The position numbers and the translations under genes were made by a program. 64,000 bases of DNA from the NCBI RefSeq assembly GCF_000718095.1, contig NZ_JOEI01000013.1:1-64000 (forward strand), written 5' to 3'. Under the pieces are notes generated by a model. The model saw nothing but the letters and a program-made list of their open reading frames with translations. It did no database searches and was not told the origin of the DNA. Origin of the DNA: Streptomyces scopuliridis RB72. GTDB lineage: Bacteria; Actinomycetota; Actinomycetes; Streptomycetales; Streptomycetaceae. Positions 57,226 through 64,000 of the stretch are shown piece after piece; within the stretch, counting starts at the first letter, position 1; every line of letters starts with the position of its first letter.

Positions 57226-58673
57226 GGAGCGTCCTTCTGGGCCGGACCGGCCGGGCCGGTGACATCGGTGGAATCTGTGGTGCCGGTGGAGTCCGTGGAG
57301 CCGAGAGAGGCAGAGGGGGCGGATGCGGCCGGCGGGGCGTTCGCGTCGGTCAGCGGGAGCCTCGCGGCGACCCGGAAGCCACCGTCCGGCAGCGGTCCGG
57401 TGTCGAGCGTGCCGCCGGTCAACCGTACGCGCTCACGCATACCGACCAGGCCGTGGCCCGTTCCGCCGGTCTCCAGCGGTGAAGTGCGCTCGGCGCCCGG
57501 ACCGTTGACGATCAGGACGGTCAGCCAGTCGCCGTCGGAGACCACCGAGACCCGGGTCGGCGCGCCGGACGCGTGCCGCACCACATTGGCCAGCGCCTCC
57601 TGCACGATCCGGTACGCGGACAGATCCACGGCCGGTGGGACGGGCCCCAGCTCGGCGGGGAGCGACACCTCGGCCGGTACCCCCGCCCGTACGGTCGCCT
57701 CCACCAGCTGCTGCACCCGGTCCAGCCCCGGTTGCGGGGTGCGCTCGCTGTCCGTACCGTCGCTGCGGAGCACCGTGAGCAGCCGCCGCATCTCCGTCAG
57801 GGACTCCCGCGCGCTCGCCGCGATGGTGGAGAACTCCTCGCGCGCGGAGTCCGGCAGGCCGTCGATGCGGTACGGCGCCGAGTCCGCCTGGACCGTGATC
57901 ACCGACATGTGGTGCGCCACCACATCGTGCAGCTCACGGGCGATACGGGCGCGCTCCTCCAGCAGCGTGCGCCGGGAGCGCTCGGCCTCGCTGATGGTCT
58001 CCTGCTCCACGAGTCTGCGCTGGGCGTCGCCCCGTTCGCGCAGGGCCGCCGTCACGACGAGGAAGACGCCGCTGAGGACGAACAGCAGCAGATGGGTGCC
58101 GTCGCTGCGGTTCTGCGAGATCAGCTCGAAGAAGAACCCGGCGGCGCCGGTCGCCAGCCAGACCGCGAGGAGGGTACGACGCGATTCGCGCAGCCCCAGA
58201 CAGATCATCAGCGCCAGATAGCCGACGATCACCATGGGGGTCCATGGCCAGGGGCGGCCCGCGAGACCGTCCGCGCTCTGGAGCAGGATCCCGCCCACGA
58301 CATCGGCGGTGAAGATGATCCACCAGGCCTGGAGCGGCCGGCTCACGGCGAGCAGCAGAGGCGCGGTCTGCGCGGTGGCCAGCGCCCCGGACCAGCCGCC
58401 GCCCAGTTCGTAGTCCTGGATGAGGACCGTGGTGGTGGTCGGCAGCAGGGTCACGGCGAAGCCGAAGAGCACCACATACGGCGCGAACCGCTGCCATCGC
58501 TTGGGCGCCCGCGCGAACAGCGGCTCGGTGGACTGCGACGGCGTACGCAGCGCGCCGAGGAGCGCGCGCGCCCCGTCGCGCCACAGGGCGGGGCGCGATG
58601 GCAAGGGCGGCGACGACGGCCGGGGCGGGGCGGCCGGCCGGGGCGGCGACGGCGGCGGTGGTGGGGTACTCAT
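57222..58673 (-). CDS. NarL-family sensor histidine kinase
   Basis: The 483-residue kinase starts with a Pro-rich cytoplasmic stretch, then several hydrophobic segments (FAPYVVLFGFAVTLLP, TAQTAPLLLAVSRPLQAWWIIF, MVIVGYLALMICLGL, LLAVWLATGAAGFFFELI, HLLLFVLSGVFLVVTAAL). HisKA_3 is RARIARELHDVVAHHMSVITVQADSA, with its phospho-acceptor His. The ATPase domain keeps the N box EALANVVRHASGA and the G box GTGHGLVGMRERV. The stimulus is unknown. It overlaps the regulator gene, a compact two-component operon. Confidence 0.93.
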   Translation of the reverse strand: MSTPPPPPSPPRPAAPPRPSSPPLPSRPALWRDGARALLGALRTPSQSTEPLFARAPKRWQRFAPYVVLFGFAVTLLPTTTTVLIQDYELGGGWSGALATAQTAPLLLAVSRPLQAWWIIFTADVVGGILLQSADGLAGRPWPWTPMVIVGYLALMICLGLRESRRTLLAVWLATGAAGFFFELISQNRSDGTHLLLFVLSGVFLVVTAALRERGDAQRRLVEQETISEAERSRRTLLEERARIARELHDVVAHHMSVITVQADSAPYRIDGLPDSAREEFSTIAASARESLTEMRRLLTVLRSDGTDSERTPQPGLDRVQQLVEATVRAGVPAEVSLPAELGPVPPAVDLSAYRIVQEALANVVRHASGAPTRVSVVSDGDWLTVLIVNGPGAERTSPLETGGTGHGLVGMRERVRLTGGTLDTGPLPDGGFRVAARLPLTDANAPPAASAPSASLGSTDSTGTTDSTDVTGPAGPAQKDAP

Positions 58674-58777
58674 GACCTGCTCAGCCTAGGCAGCACCGCA
58701 CGGTCCGGCGTCATACCGAGGAGTCGGTCCGAAGGTCATACCGCAGTATGACGTCCCGGCCCGGGAACCGGGGTAGG

Positions 58778-59686
58778 TCACAGCTCCGCCAGCAGCTCCG
58801 CCTTCTTCGCGCTGAACTCGTCGTCCGTCACCAGGCCCGCGCTGTGCAGCTCGCCGAGGTGCCGGATCCGCTCCGCCACCTCGGCCGGATCGCGGCGGGC
58901 GGGGACCACGGCGTGGACCGGGACGGCGGCGCGGCCCGTCGCCGCGCCCTGGACCGCCTCCAGAACCGCCGCCGCGAACGGCAGCGACTCATGCACCGGT
59001 CCGTAGCCCAGCCCGAAGACGACGGCCGCCGGGTCGTGGTCCGCCGGGGCGGGCCGCCCCTGCGCCGAGCCCGGCCCGTCGCGCCGCAGCAGCCGCAGAT
59101 AGCCGTCGAAGAGCTCGGGGGAGCGCCACTCGACGCCCTGGAGCTCGCCCACCGGGAGACTCTGGTCGCCCGCCTTCCACTTGGCGGAGGAGGCACCCGT
59201 CCAGAACCAGCGGAAGGACACCCGGTCCCCGTCGAAGGACGCCTTGGCGTCGTACGCCTTGAACTGGAGCGGCGGCTCCGGCGCGGTCACCAGATAGCGC
59301 TCGGCGGGCTCCTGCTCGTCCCGTATGGACCCGGTCCTGCTCCGGCGGACCCGGGCGAGCGCGGCCCGCAACTCGTCGGCGTAGTACTCCGCGAGGGTCT
59401 CGCGCTCGGCGGGAAGCACCAGCCGGTACGGATCGCCGCTGTCCTTGAGCTGCCCGGCCGCCGCCTCCGTGAGAGGGTCGGCGCCGGTTCGCGGCACAGC
59501 GTGCAGCACCACCGTCCCGCGTCTGCCGGGAGTGAGCGTCACCGATGACAACGCCTCGTGGGGGATGCGGCGTTCGCCCAGCGCCTGAAAGAGCTTCGGC
59601 GTCCGGATCCCCCGTTCGAAGCGGATGAGCACGGAGTCGCTTTCGAACTCCCAGGTGGCATGAATCCCCTGAAGCACATCACCCAT
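58778..59686 (-). CDS. DUF4429 and SHOCT domain protein
   Basis: Two DUF4429 units (GIHATWEFESDSVLIRFERGIRTPKLFQALGERRIPHEAL, spanning two strands, and QFKAYDAKASFDGDRVSFRWFW) are followed by a C-terminal SHOCT helix pair, VAERIRHLGELHSAGLVTDDEFSAKKAELLAEL (33 residues, LxxLhxxGhITxxEFxxKKxxLL pattern). SHOCT tails often drive oligomerisation. Start ATG 59686 (MGDVLQG, the usual family opening) is preferred over ATG 59695. Function unknown. No membrane segment. Confidence 0.85.
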   Translation of the reverse strand: MGDVLQGIHATWEFESDSVLIRFERGIRTPKLFQALGERRIPHEALSSVTLTPGRRGTVVLHAVPRTGADPLTEAAAGQLKDSGDPYRLVLPAERETLAEYYADELRAALARVRRSRTGSIRDEQEPAERYLVTAPEPPLQFKAYDAKASFDGDRVSFRWFWTGASSAKWKAGDQSLPVGELQGVEWRSPELFDGYLRLLRRDGPGSAQGRPAPADHDPAAVVFGLGYGPVHESLPFAAAVLEAVQGAATGRAAVPVHAVVPARRDPAEVAERIRHLGELHSAGLVTDDEFSAKKAELLAEL

Positions 59687-59794
59687 GTGCTTCATCGTAG
59701 GCGGCGGGCGCCCGTGCGTCGCCTGCCGCAGCGCGGGAATTCTACGCGCGTCAGACCGGGGCCCCGCCCCCGCGCCGCCGCCGGCCCCCGGTTC

Positions 59795-61000
59795 TCAGTC
59801 GGTGTCCGGGATGCCGTTCCGGCAGGTGTCGACGCTGTCCGCGCAGCTCACCGCGGGGTAGGAACCCACCCCGATCTCCGCGAAGTTGTCGAGGCTCTCC
59901 GTACCCGGCTGGAAGTAGCCGGCGTGACCGATCGCCCCGCGCGCCGAGATCACCCGCGCGCCGAAGCCCCGGGCCACCGGATCGGCGCCGTGGCCGAGGC
60001 CGCCGACCGCCATGTACGGGACGTCCTGGATCCAGTCGTCACGGTCCCGCATGGCCCACACATACGCGTCCGTGCGTAGCTGCGCGGCGTTTCCGACCCG
60101 CATACCGGGGCTGCCCGCGACCGCCACGTCCGTGACCCTGCCCGGCAGCGCGTGCGCGGCGACGCCGCACACCACGGAGCCGTAGCTGTGGCAGAAGAGC
60201 GAGACCCGTGACGTCCCCGGCAGCGCGGCGGTCAGCGCGGTGAGCCGTACGGCACCGTCCTCCGCGAGCTTGCCGATCGCCGCGTCCACACCGAGACCGG
60301 CGGGCGCGGTGTAGTCGGCCCAGGCGATGACGGCGGTACTGGTGTCGGCGTCGGCGGTCCGCTCCGCGGCGTACAGCGACTCGGCCATGCCCGCCGGCGC
60401 GCTGTACCAGCGGCTGGTCCGCTCGAACGTCAGCACATTGGTGTCGACTCCGGGGACGACGACGGAGACACGCTCGGCGCGGTCGAGGTCGCCGAGGACC
60501 TCGGCCGCCCGGCCCTTGCCCGACGGGTCGAACGCGAGGATCTGCCGGCCGCCGCCGAGCATCGACTCGTAACGGTTCATCCGGCGGCCCGCTTGTTGAC
60601 GGCCGTCGGCCGACAGTCTGGTGTCACGCATACGGCGCTCCTCCACCGTGCGCGCCTGCATCAGGGCCAGCCGGTTGGCGCGGTAGCGCAGGGAGACCGG
60701 GGCGCCGTTGAGATTGCCCACGACCAGCGGGTACTTGGCGGCCAGCCGTTCCTGCTGACCTCGGGTGAGGGAGGCGAAGAAGGCGGCCAGCCGCTTCGGC
60801 GACGCGTCGGGGCTCGGCAGGTGACGGACGCCTATCCGGCCCCTCTCCCACGCGCTGAGGGCGAGCTTCAGGGGCTCGCCGGGACCGCGCTGGTTCGCCA
60901 CCGCTGTCCAGCCGGTGGATGTGAGCATCACGAACACCACGGCGAGAGCGAGGAGAGCGCGCCATGCGTTGAGGGTGGGTGAGGAGTCGAAGGAAGTCAC
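59795..61000 (-). CDS. Secreted alpha/beta hydrolase, DUF1023 family (copy 2)
   Basis: Paralogue of the gene at 55276-56364, with the same ordered motifs: KYPLVVGNLNGAPVSLRYRAN, RQILAFDPSGKGRAAEVLGDL, VSVVVPGVDTN, VIAWADYTAP, SLFCHSYGSVVCGVA and MAVGGLGHGADP. A single N-terminal hydrophobic segment (ALLALAVVFVMLTSTGWTAV) acts as signal or anchor. The last 20 residues add a Cys pair (SCADSVDTCRNG) absent from the other copy. 401 residues. It stands alone between DUF4429 and TetR genes. Confidence 0.92.
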   Translation of the reverse strand: MTSFDSSPTLNAWRALLALAVVFVMLTSTGWTAVANQRGPGEPLKLALSAWERGRIGVRHLPSPDASPKRLAAFFASLTRGQQERLAAKYPLVVGNLNGAPVSLRYRANRLALMQARTVEERRMRDTRLSADGRQQAGRRMNRYESMLGGGRQILAFDPSGKGRAAEVLGDLDRAERVSVVVPGVDTNVLTFERTSRWYSAPAGMAESLYAAERTADADTSTAVIAWADYTAPAGLGVDAAIGKLAEDGAVRLTALTAALPGTSRVSLFCHSYGSVVCGVAAHALPGRVTDVAVAGSPGMRVGNAAQLRTDAYVWAMRDRDDWIQDVPYMAVGGLGHGADPVARGFGARVISARGAIGHAGYFQPGTESLDNFAEIGVGSYPAVSCADSVDTCRNGIPDTD

Positions 61001-61153
61001 TACCGCTCAGCCTAGGACGAGCGCGGGGGCCCTCGTGACGAGGGTGAGTCAGATCACGCGCCAAGGAGGATTGGGACCGAGGGTAACCGCACCGAGCGCG
61101 CGGGCGGTGTCTACGCTCCGGCGCGTCGCTGAGCTGTCATCAGGCGGGTCCGC

Positions 61154-61828
61154 TCAGGCGGGTCTGCGGTCTTTGTCACACACCGGCGTCCGCCAGTCCC
61201 CGGCGAGCGCGGGGCCCAAGTGGTCGAGATAGGCCCTGGTCATCTCCTGGAGCGCCTCCACGCTCGCGACCCGGCCCCGCCCCCAGATCTTGCCGGTCAC
61301 CCGCATGACGCCGGTGAACGAGGCGACGGCGACCCGCGGCCGTGGATCGGTGTTCACATCCAGGCCCTCGCGGTCGGCGATCAGTTGGGCGACCTCCTCC
61401 TCCAGCTCCGCGGTGCGGCGCAGATGGACGGCGACCAGGGCCGGAGTCGACTCGATCAACAGATAGGTCCGCATATAGAGCTCGACCGGAACGACGGCTT
61501 CGAGCGCCTCGCTGACGGAATCCCAGGCCGACTCGACGGCGTTGCGCATCGCCTCGAACGGGGTCTCCTCGGCGGGCCGGGCGCGCAGCGAGTCGAGGAA
61601 CTTGTTCTCGACCATGTCCACGACGGCGAAGGCGGCCTCCTCCTTGCTGGCGAAATAGCGGAAGAAGGTGCGCTGGGACACCTCCACGGCGTCCGTGATC
61701 TCGTCGATGGTGGTCTGTTCGTACCCCTGGGTGGTGAACAGTTCGAGCGCCACACGCAACAGGGCGTCGCGGGTGCGGCGCTTCTTGCGGGCACGCAACC
61801 CGATGGTCGTGTTCTGCCCGGAGGTCAA
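61154..61828 (-). CDS. TetR family transcriptional repressor
   Basis: The N-terminal helix-turn-helix is RRTRDALLRVALELFTTQGYEQTTIDEITDAVEVSQRTFFRYFASKEEA (several segments), followed by an all-helical ligand domain to residue 224. The start appears to be TTG 61828 with GAGGA 7 bp upstream, since no ATG lies near the beginning of the homology. It diverges from the MFS exporter, with 126 bp between that contain palindromes, the standard layout for an efflux repressor. Confidence 0.9.
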   Translation of the reverse strand: MTSGQNTTIGLRARKKRRTRDALLRVALELFTTQGYEQTTIDEITDAVEVSQRTFFRYFASKEEAAFAVVDMVENKFLDSLRARPAEETPFEAMRNAVESAWDSVSEALEAVVPVELYMRTYLLIESTPALVAVHLRRTAELEEEVAQLIADREGLDVNTDPRPRVAVASFTGVMRVTGKIWGRGRVASVEALQEMTRAYLDHLGPALAGDWRTPVCDKDRRPA

Positions 61829-61891
61829 TGCAATGTCCTCATTCCACCGCTTTTAACTACTTTATGTTGTTCAGTCTAGCTGTGAGCCACG

Positions 61892-61947
61892 TGACAGTTA
61901 CTTGCTTAAGAAATGGTTTGTCAACTGTCAGTGGCTGACACTAACGT
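61892..61947 (+). promoter_or_regulatory. TetR operators within the leaderless MFS promoter
   Basis: TGTCAGTGGCTGACA (61926-61940) is a 15-bp palindrome lying between TTGTCA (61918-61923) and TAACGT (61942-61947), spaced 18 bp. A second inverted pair, TGACAGTT (61892-61899) with AACTGTCA (61923-61930), overlaps it. Transcription would begin about 7 bp after the -10 box, at or next to ATG 61955, so the mRNA has no leader. A repressor bound here would block the polymerase directly. Confidence 0.75.
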
Positions 61948-61954
61948 TCACGGT

Positions 61955-63559
61955 ATGACTAGTCAGACCACTGTCGACAAGGCGCCGCTGCCGGAACCCC
62001 CGGAGCCGAAGCCTTCCAAGGGGCTGCGCGGCCACCCCTGGCTCACGCTGTTCTCCGTGGCGATCGGCGTCATGATGGTGGCGCTCGACGGCACCATTGT
62101 CGCGATCGCGAACCCTGCCATCCAGAAGGACCTCGGCGCCACTTTCGCCGATGTGCAGTGGATTACCAACGGCTACTTCCTCGCGCTCGCCGTGGCGCTG
62201 ATCACCGCGGGCAAGCTCGGTGACCGGTTCGGTCACCGGCAGACCTTCCTCATAGGCGTCGTCGGCTTCGCCGCCGCCTCGGGGGCCATCGGGCTGTCCC
62301 ACAGCATCTCCCTCGTGATCACCTTCCGGGTGCTCCAGGGGCTCTTCGGCGCCCTGCTGATGCCGGCCGCGCTCGGTCTGCTGCGCGCCACCTTCCCCGC
62401 CGAGAAGCTCAATATGGCCATCGGTATCTGGGGCATGGTCATCGGTGCCTCCACGGCGGGCGGCCCGATCCTGGGCGGTGTGCTGGTCGAGCACGTCAGC
62501 TGGCAGTCGGTCTTCTTCATCAATGTGCCGGTCGGCGTCGTCGCCCTGATCGTCGGCGGGCTGATCCTGCGGGACCACCGGGCGGAGAACGCCCCGAGGT
62601 CCTTCGACATCCTCGGCATCGTGCTGCTCTCGGCCGCCATGTTCTGTCTGGTCTGGGCGATCATCAAGGCGCCGGTCTGGGGCTGGGGCGACGGCAAGAC
62701 CTGGCTCTTCATGGGCGCCGCCGTGCTCTCCTTCGTGCTCTTCGCCTTCTGGGAGACGAAGGTCAAGGAACCGCTCGTACCGCTGGCGCTCTTCCGCTCC
62801 GTACCGCTCTCCGCCGGTGTGGTGCTGATGGCGCTGATGGCGATCGCCTTCCTGGGCGGCCTCTTCTTCGTCACCTTCTATCTCCAGAACGTGCACGGCA
62901 TGAGCCCGGTCGACAGCGGTCTCCATCTGCTGCCGCTCACCGGCATGATGATCGTCGGCTCGCCCCTCGCGGGCATCCTGATCACCAAGGTGGGGCCGCG
63001 GATCCCGCTGGCCGGCGGCATGGCGCTGACCGCGGTCGCCATGTTCGGCATGTCCACCCTGGAGACCGGCACCAGCAGCTTCACCATGTCCATCTGGTTC
63101 GCGCTGCTCGGCCTCGGCCTGGCGCCGGTCATGGTCGGCGCGACCGAGGTCATCGTGGGCAACGCCCCGATGGAGCTGTCCGGGGTGGCCGGCGGAATCC
63201 AGCAGTCCGCCATGCAGATCGGCGGCAGCCTCGGTACGGCCGTGCTCGGCGCGGTCATGGCCTCCAAGGTCTCCAACGACCTGCCGGGCAACTGGACCGG
63301 GGCCGGGCTGCCGCCGCTCACCCCCGCGCAGGCCGACCAGGCCGCCGAGGCGGTCCAGGTCGGGGTGGCTCCGGTGGCGCCGGACACCCCCGCCGAGATC
63401 GCCGAGAAGATCACGGGCGTCGCGCACGACACCTTCATGTCGGGCATGGGCCTGGCCTGTCTGGTCGCGGCCGGTGTCGCGGTCGTGGCGGTCTTCGTCG
63501 CGCTGCTGACGAAGCGCGGCAGCAACGCGGACGCCGCGGGCGGAGGGGTGCACATCTGA
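61955..63559 (+). CDS. MFS drug exporter, DHA2 family (14 helices)
   Basis: The protein is a proton-coupled multidrug exporter. The 534-residue sequence has the motif C-like GMVIGASTAGGPILGGVL, motif A GKLGDRFGHRQTF after helix 2, the helix-1 end VALDGTIVAIANPAIQKDLG with the membrane-embedded Asp, and about 14 hydrophobic segments. It resembles the EmrB/QacA class, including actinomycete self-resistance pumps. It diverges from the TetR gene, whose operator overlaps its promoter. Confidence 0.94.
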   Translation: MTSQTTVDKAPLPEPPEPKPSKGLRGHPWLTLFSVAIGVMMVALDGTIVAIANPAIQKDLGATFADVQWITNGYFLALAVALITAGKLGDRFGHRQTFLIGVVGFAAASGAIGLSHSISLVITFRVLQGLFGALLMPAALGLLRATFPAEKLNMAIGIWGMVIGASTAGGPILGGVLVEHVSWQSVFFINVPVGVVALIVGGLILRDHRAENAPRSFDILGIVLLSAAMFCLVWAIIKAPVWGWGDGKTWLFMGAAVLSFVLFAFWETKVKEPLVPLALFRSVPLSAGVVLMALMAIAFLGGLFFVTFYLQNVHGMSPVDSGLHLLPLTGMMIVGSPLAGILITKVGPRIPLAGGMALTAVAMFGMSTLETGTSSFTMSIWFALLGLGLAPVMVGATEVIVGNAPMELSGVAGGIQQSAMQIGGSLGTAVLGAVMASKVSNDLPGNWTGAGLPPLTPAQADQAAEAVQVGVAPVAPDTPAEIAEKITGVAHDTFMSGMGLACLVAAGVAVVAVFVALLTKRGSNADAAGGGVHI

Positions 63560-63598
63560 CGTCAGCCCCCGGCTGACCCGACGTCAACTCAGTGCCCG

Positions 63599-63634
63599 CG
63601 ACAGCCCCGCCGGAAGGTTCCGGCGGGGCTGTCG
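63599..63634. terminator. Terminator after the MFS gene
   Basis: CGACAGCCCCGCCGGAA pairs with TTCCGGCGGGGCTGTCG around a GG loop, a near-perfect 16-17 bp stem. Confidence 0.9.
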
Positions 63635-63734
63635 CCTATCCGGGTGGAGGCTGCCGCGCCCCCTTCCCGTGGCCAAGCGCCGCAGGTCAGAGTGTGGTTG
63701 ACCGATTTCGCACCAGACACGGGGACCGATCCAT

Positions 63735-64000
63735 ATGCGCAACACCACACTCACCATGGGCAGGACCACACTCACCGCCATGTCCGTCGGGGCGCTGGCC
63801 GTCGCCGCCCTGCTGCCGGCGACCGTCGCCGAGGCGGCGCCGCCCCGCCTCGGTGAGTGCGCCACCGGCGAGTTGTGCCTCTGGCAGAAGGAGGACTTCC
63901 GGGGCGCACGGCAGACGCACGAACTGTCGGCCACCGATATCGACAGCTGTGTGCCGCTCCCGGCGGGCACCAGCGCGCAGTCACTGGCCAACCGCACGGG
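63735..64000 (+). CDS. Peptidase inhibitor family I36 protein, 5' part
   Basis: The gene runs off the window. A signal peptide (TAMSVGALAVAALLPATVAEAA) is followed by CATGELCLWQKEDFRGARQTHEL and DIDSCVPLPAGTSAQSLANRTG, the I36/beta-gamma-crystallin-like pattern of secreted Streptomyces metalloprotease inhibitors such as SMPI. Cys spacing fits disulfide bonds. The start at ATG 63735 has GGGGA about 9 bp upstream; the preceding terminator separates it from the MFS gene. Confidence 0.85.
   Translation, partial: MRNTTLTMGRTTLTAMSVGALAVAALLPATVAEAAPPRLGECATGELCLWQKEDFRGARQTHELSATDIDSCVPLPAGTSAQSLANRT

Noticed and set aside
61928..63553. 541-residue frame antisense to the MFS gene
   Set aside because: Composition is typical of a high-GC shadow frame (rich in His, Asp, Glu, Gly), with no domain.

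Overview
The window is high-GC actinobacterial DNA, almost certainly from Streptomyces. The reasons are the fatty-acid gene order fasR-fabD-fabH-acpP-fabF, a SCO2400-type zinc-ribbon membrane protein, an F420-type nitroreductase domain, rare TTA codons, and the dense high-GC reading frames. No database search was possible; family names come from motifs and remembered homology.

Left part, 1-19.4 kb, is accessory DNA. It opens with an IS3-type element lacking its left end, beside the tail of an Rhs/YD-repeat toxin gene. That gene ends in a non-specific nuclease domain, is frameshifted by a 10-bp tandem duplication, and overlaps a SUKH-type immunity gene whose C-terminus carries an Lsr2-like DNA-binding domain. 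A complete type I-E CRISPR-Cas locus follows: array 1 (24 repeats, read leftward), cas3-cse1-cse2-cas7-cas5e-cas6e-cas1-cas2 as one overlapping operon (5983-15264), and array 2 (12 repeats, read rightward). Both arrays share a leader motif. cas3 and cse1 each hold a TTA leucine codon, which suggests bldA control. Next come a TTA-containing DinB-like gene and a nest of decayed mobile elements: an ISL3 transposase split by the 3' half of a group II intron, itself joined to a broken IS5 transposase. A 47-bp tRNA 3' fragment at 19.4 kb looks like an attachment-site scar.

Middle part, 19.4-45 kb, is chromosomal: a pseudogene scrap of a molybdenum-hydroxylase FAD subunit, an F420-nitroreductase/hemerythrin fusion, a methyltransferase, a macro-domain protein divergent from an ATP-grasp-like protein, a GAF histidine kinase, an MreB-like protein, a MarR regulator divergent from an oxidoreductase-ohr pair, a truncated GH43-ricin-lectin protein, an M14 carboxypeptidase, an EI24 protein, a pyroglutamyl-peptidase-like exoprotein, a GH3 beta-glucosidase, aldose epimerase, a GDSL lipoprotein, a DUF3145 protein, a dehydrogenase and a propeller lectin.

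Right part, 45-64 kb: the fab cluster makes the FAS II initiation and elongation enzymes under FasR. It is followed by pirin, a serine hydrolase-GNAT pair, a MerR-aldo/keto reductase operon with a clear operator, an acyltransferase coupled to a DUF1023 hydrolase, a NarL-type two-component system, a DUF4429-SHOCT protein, a second DUF1023 hydrolase, a TetR-MFS efflux pair with an operator inside a leaderless promoter, and the start of an I36 peptidase-inhibitor gene.
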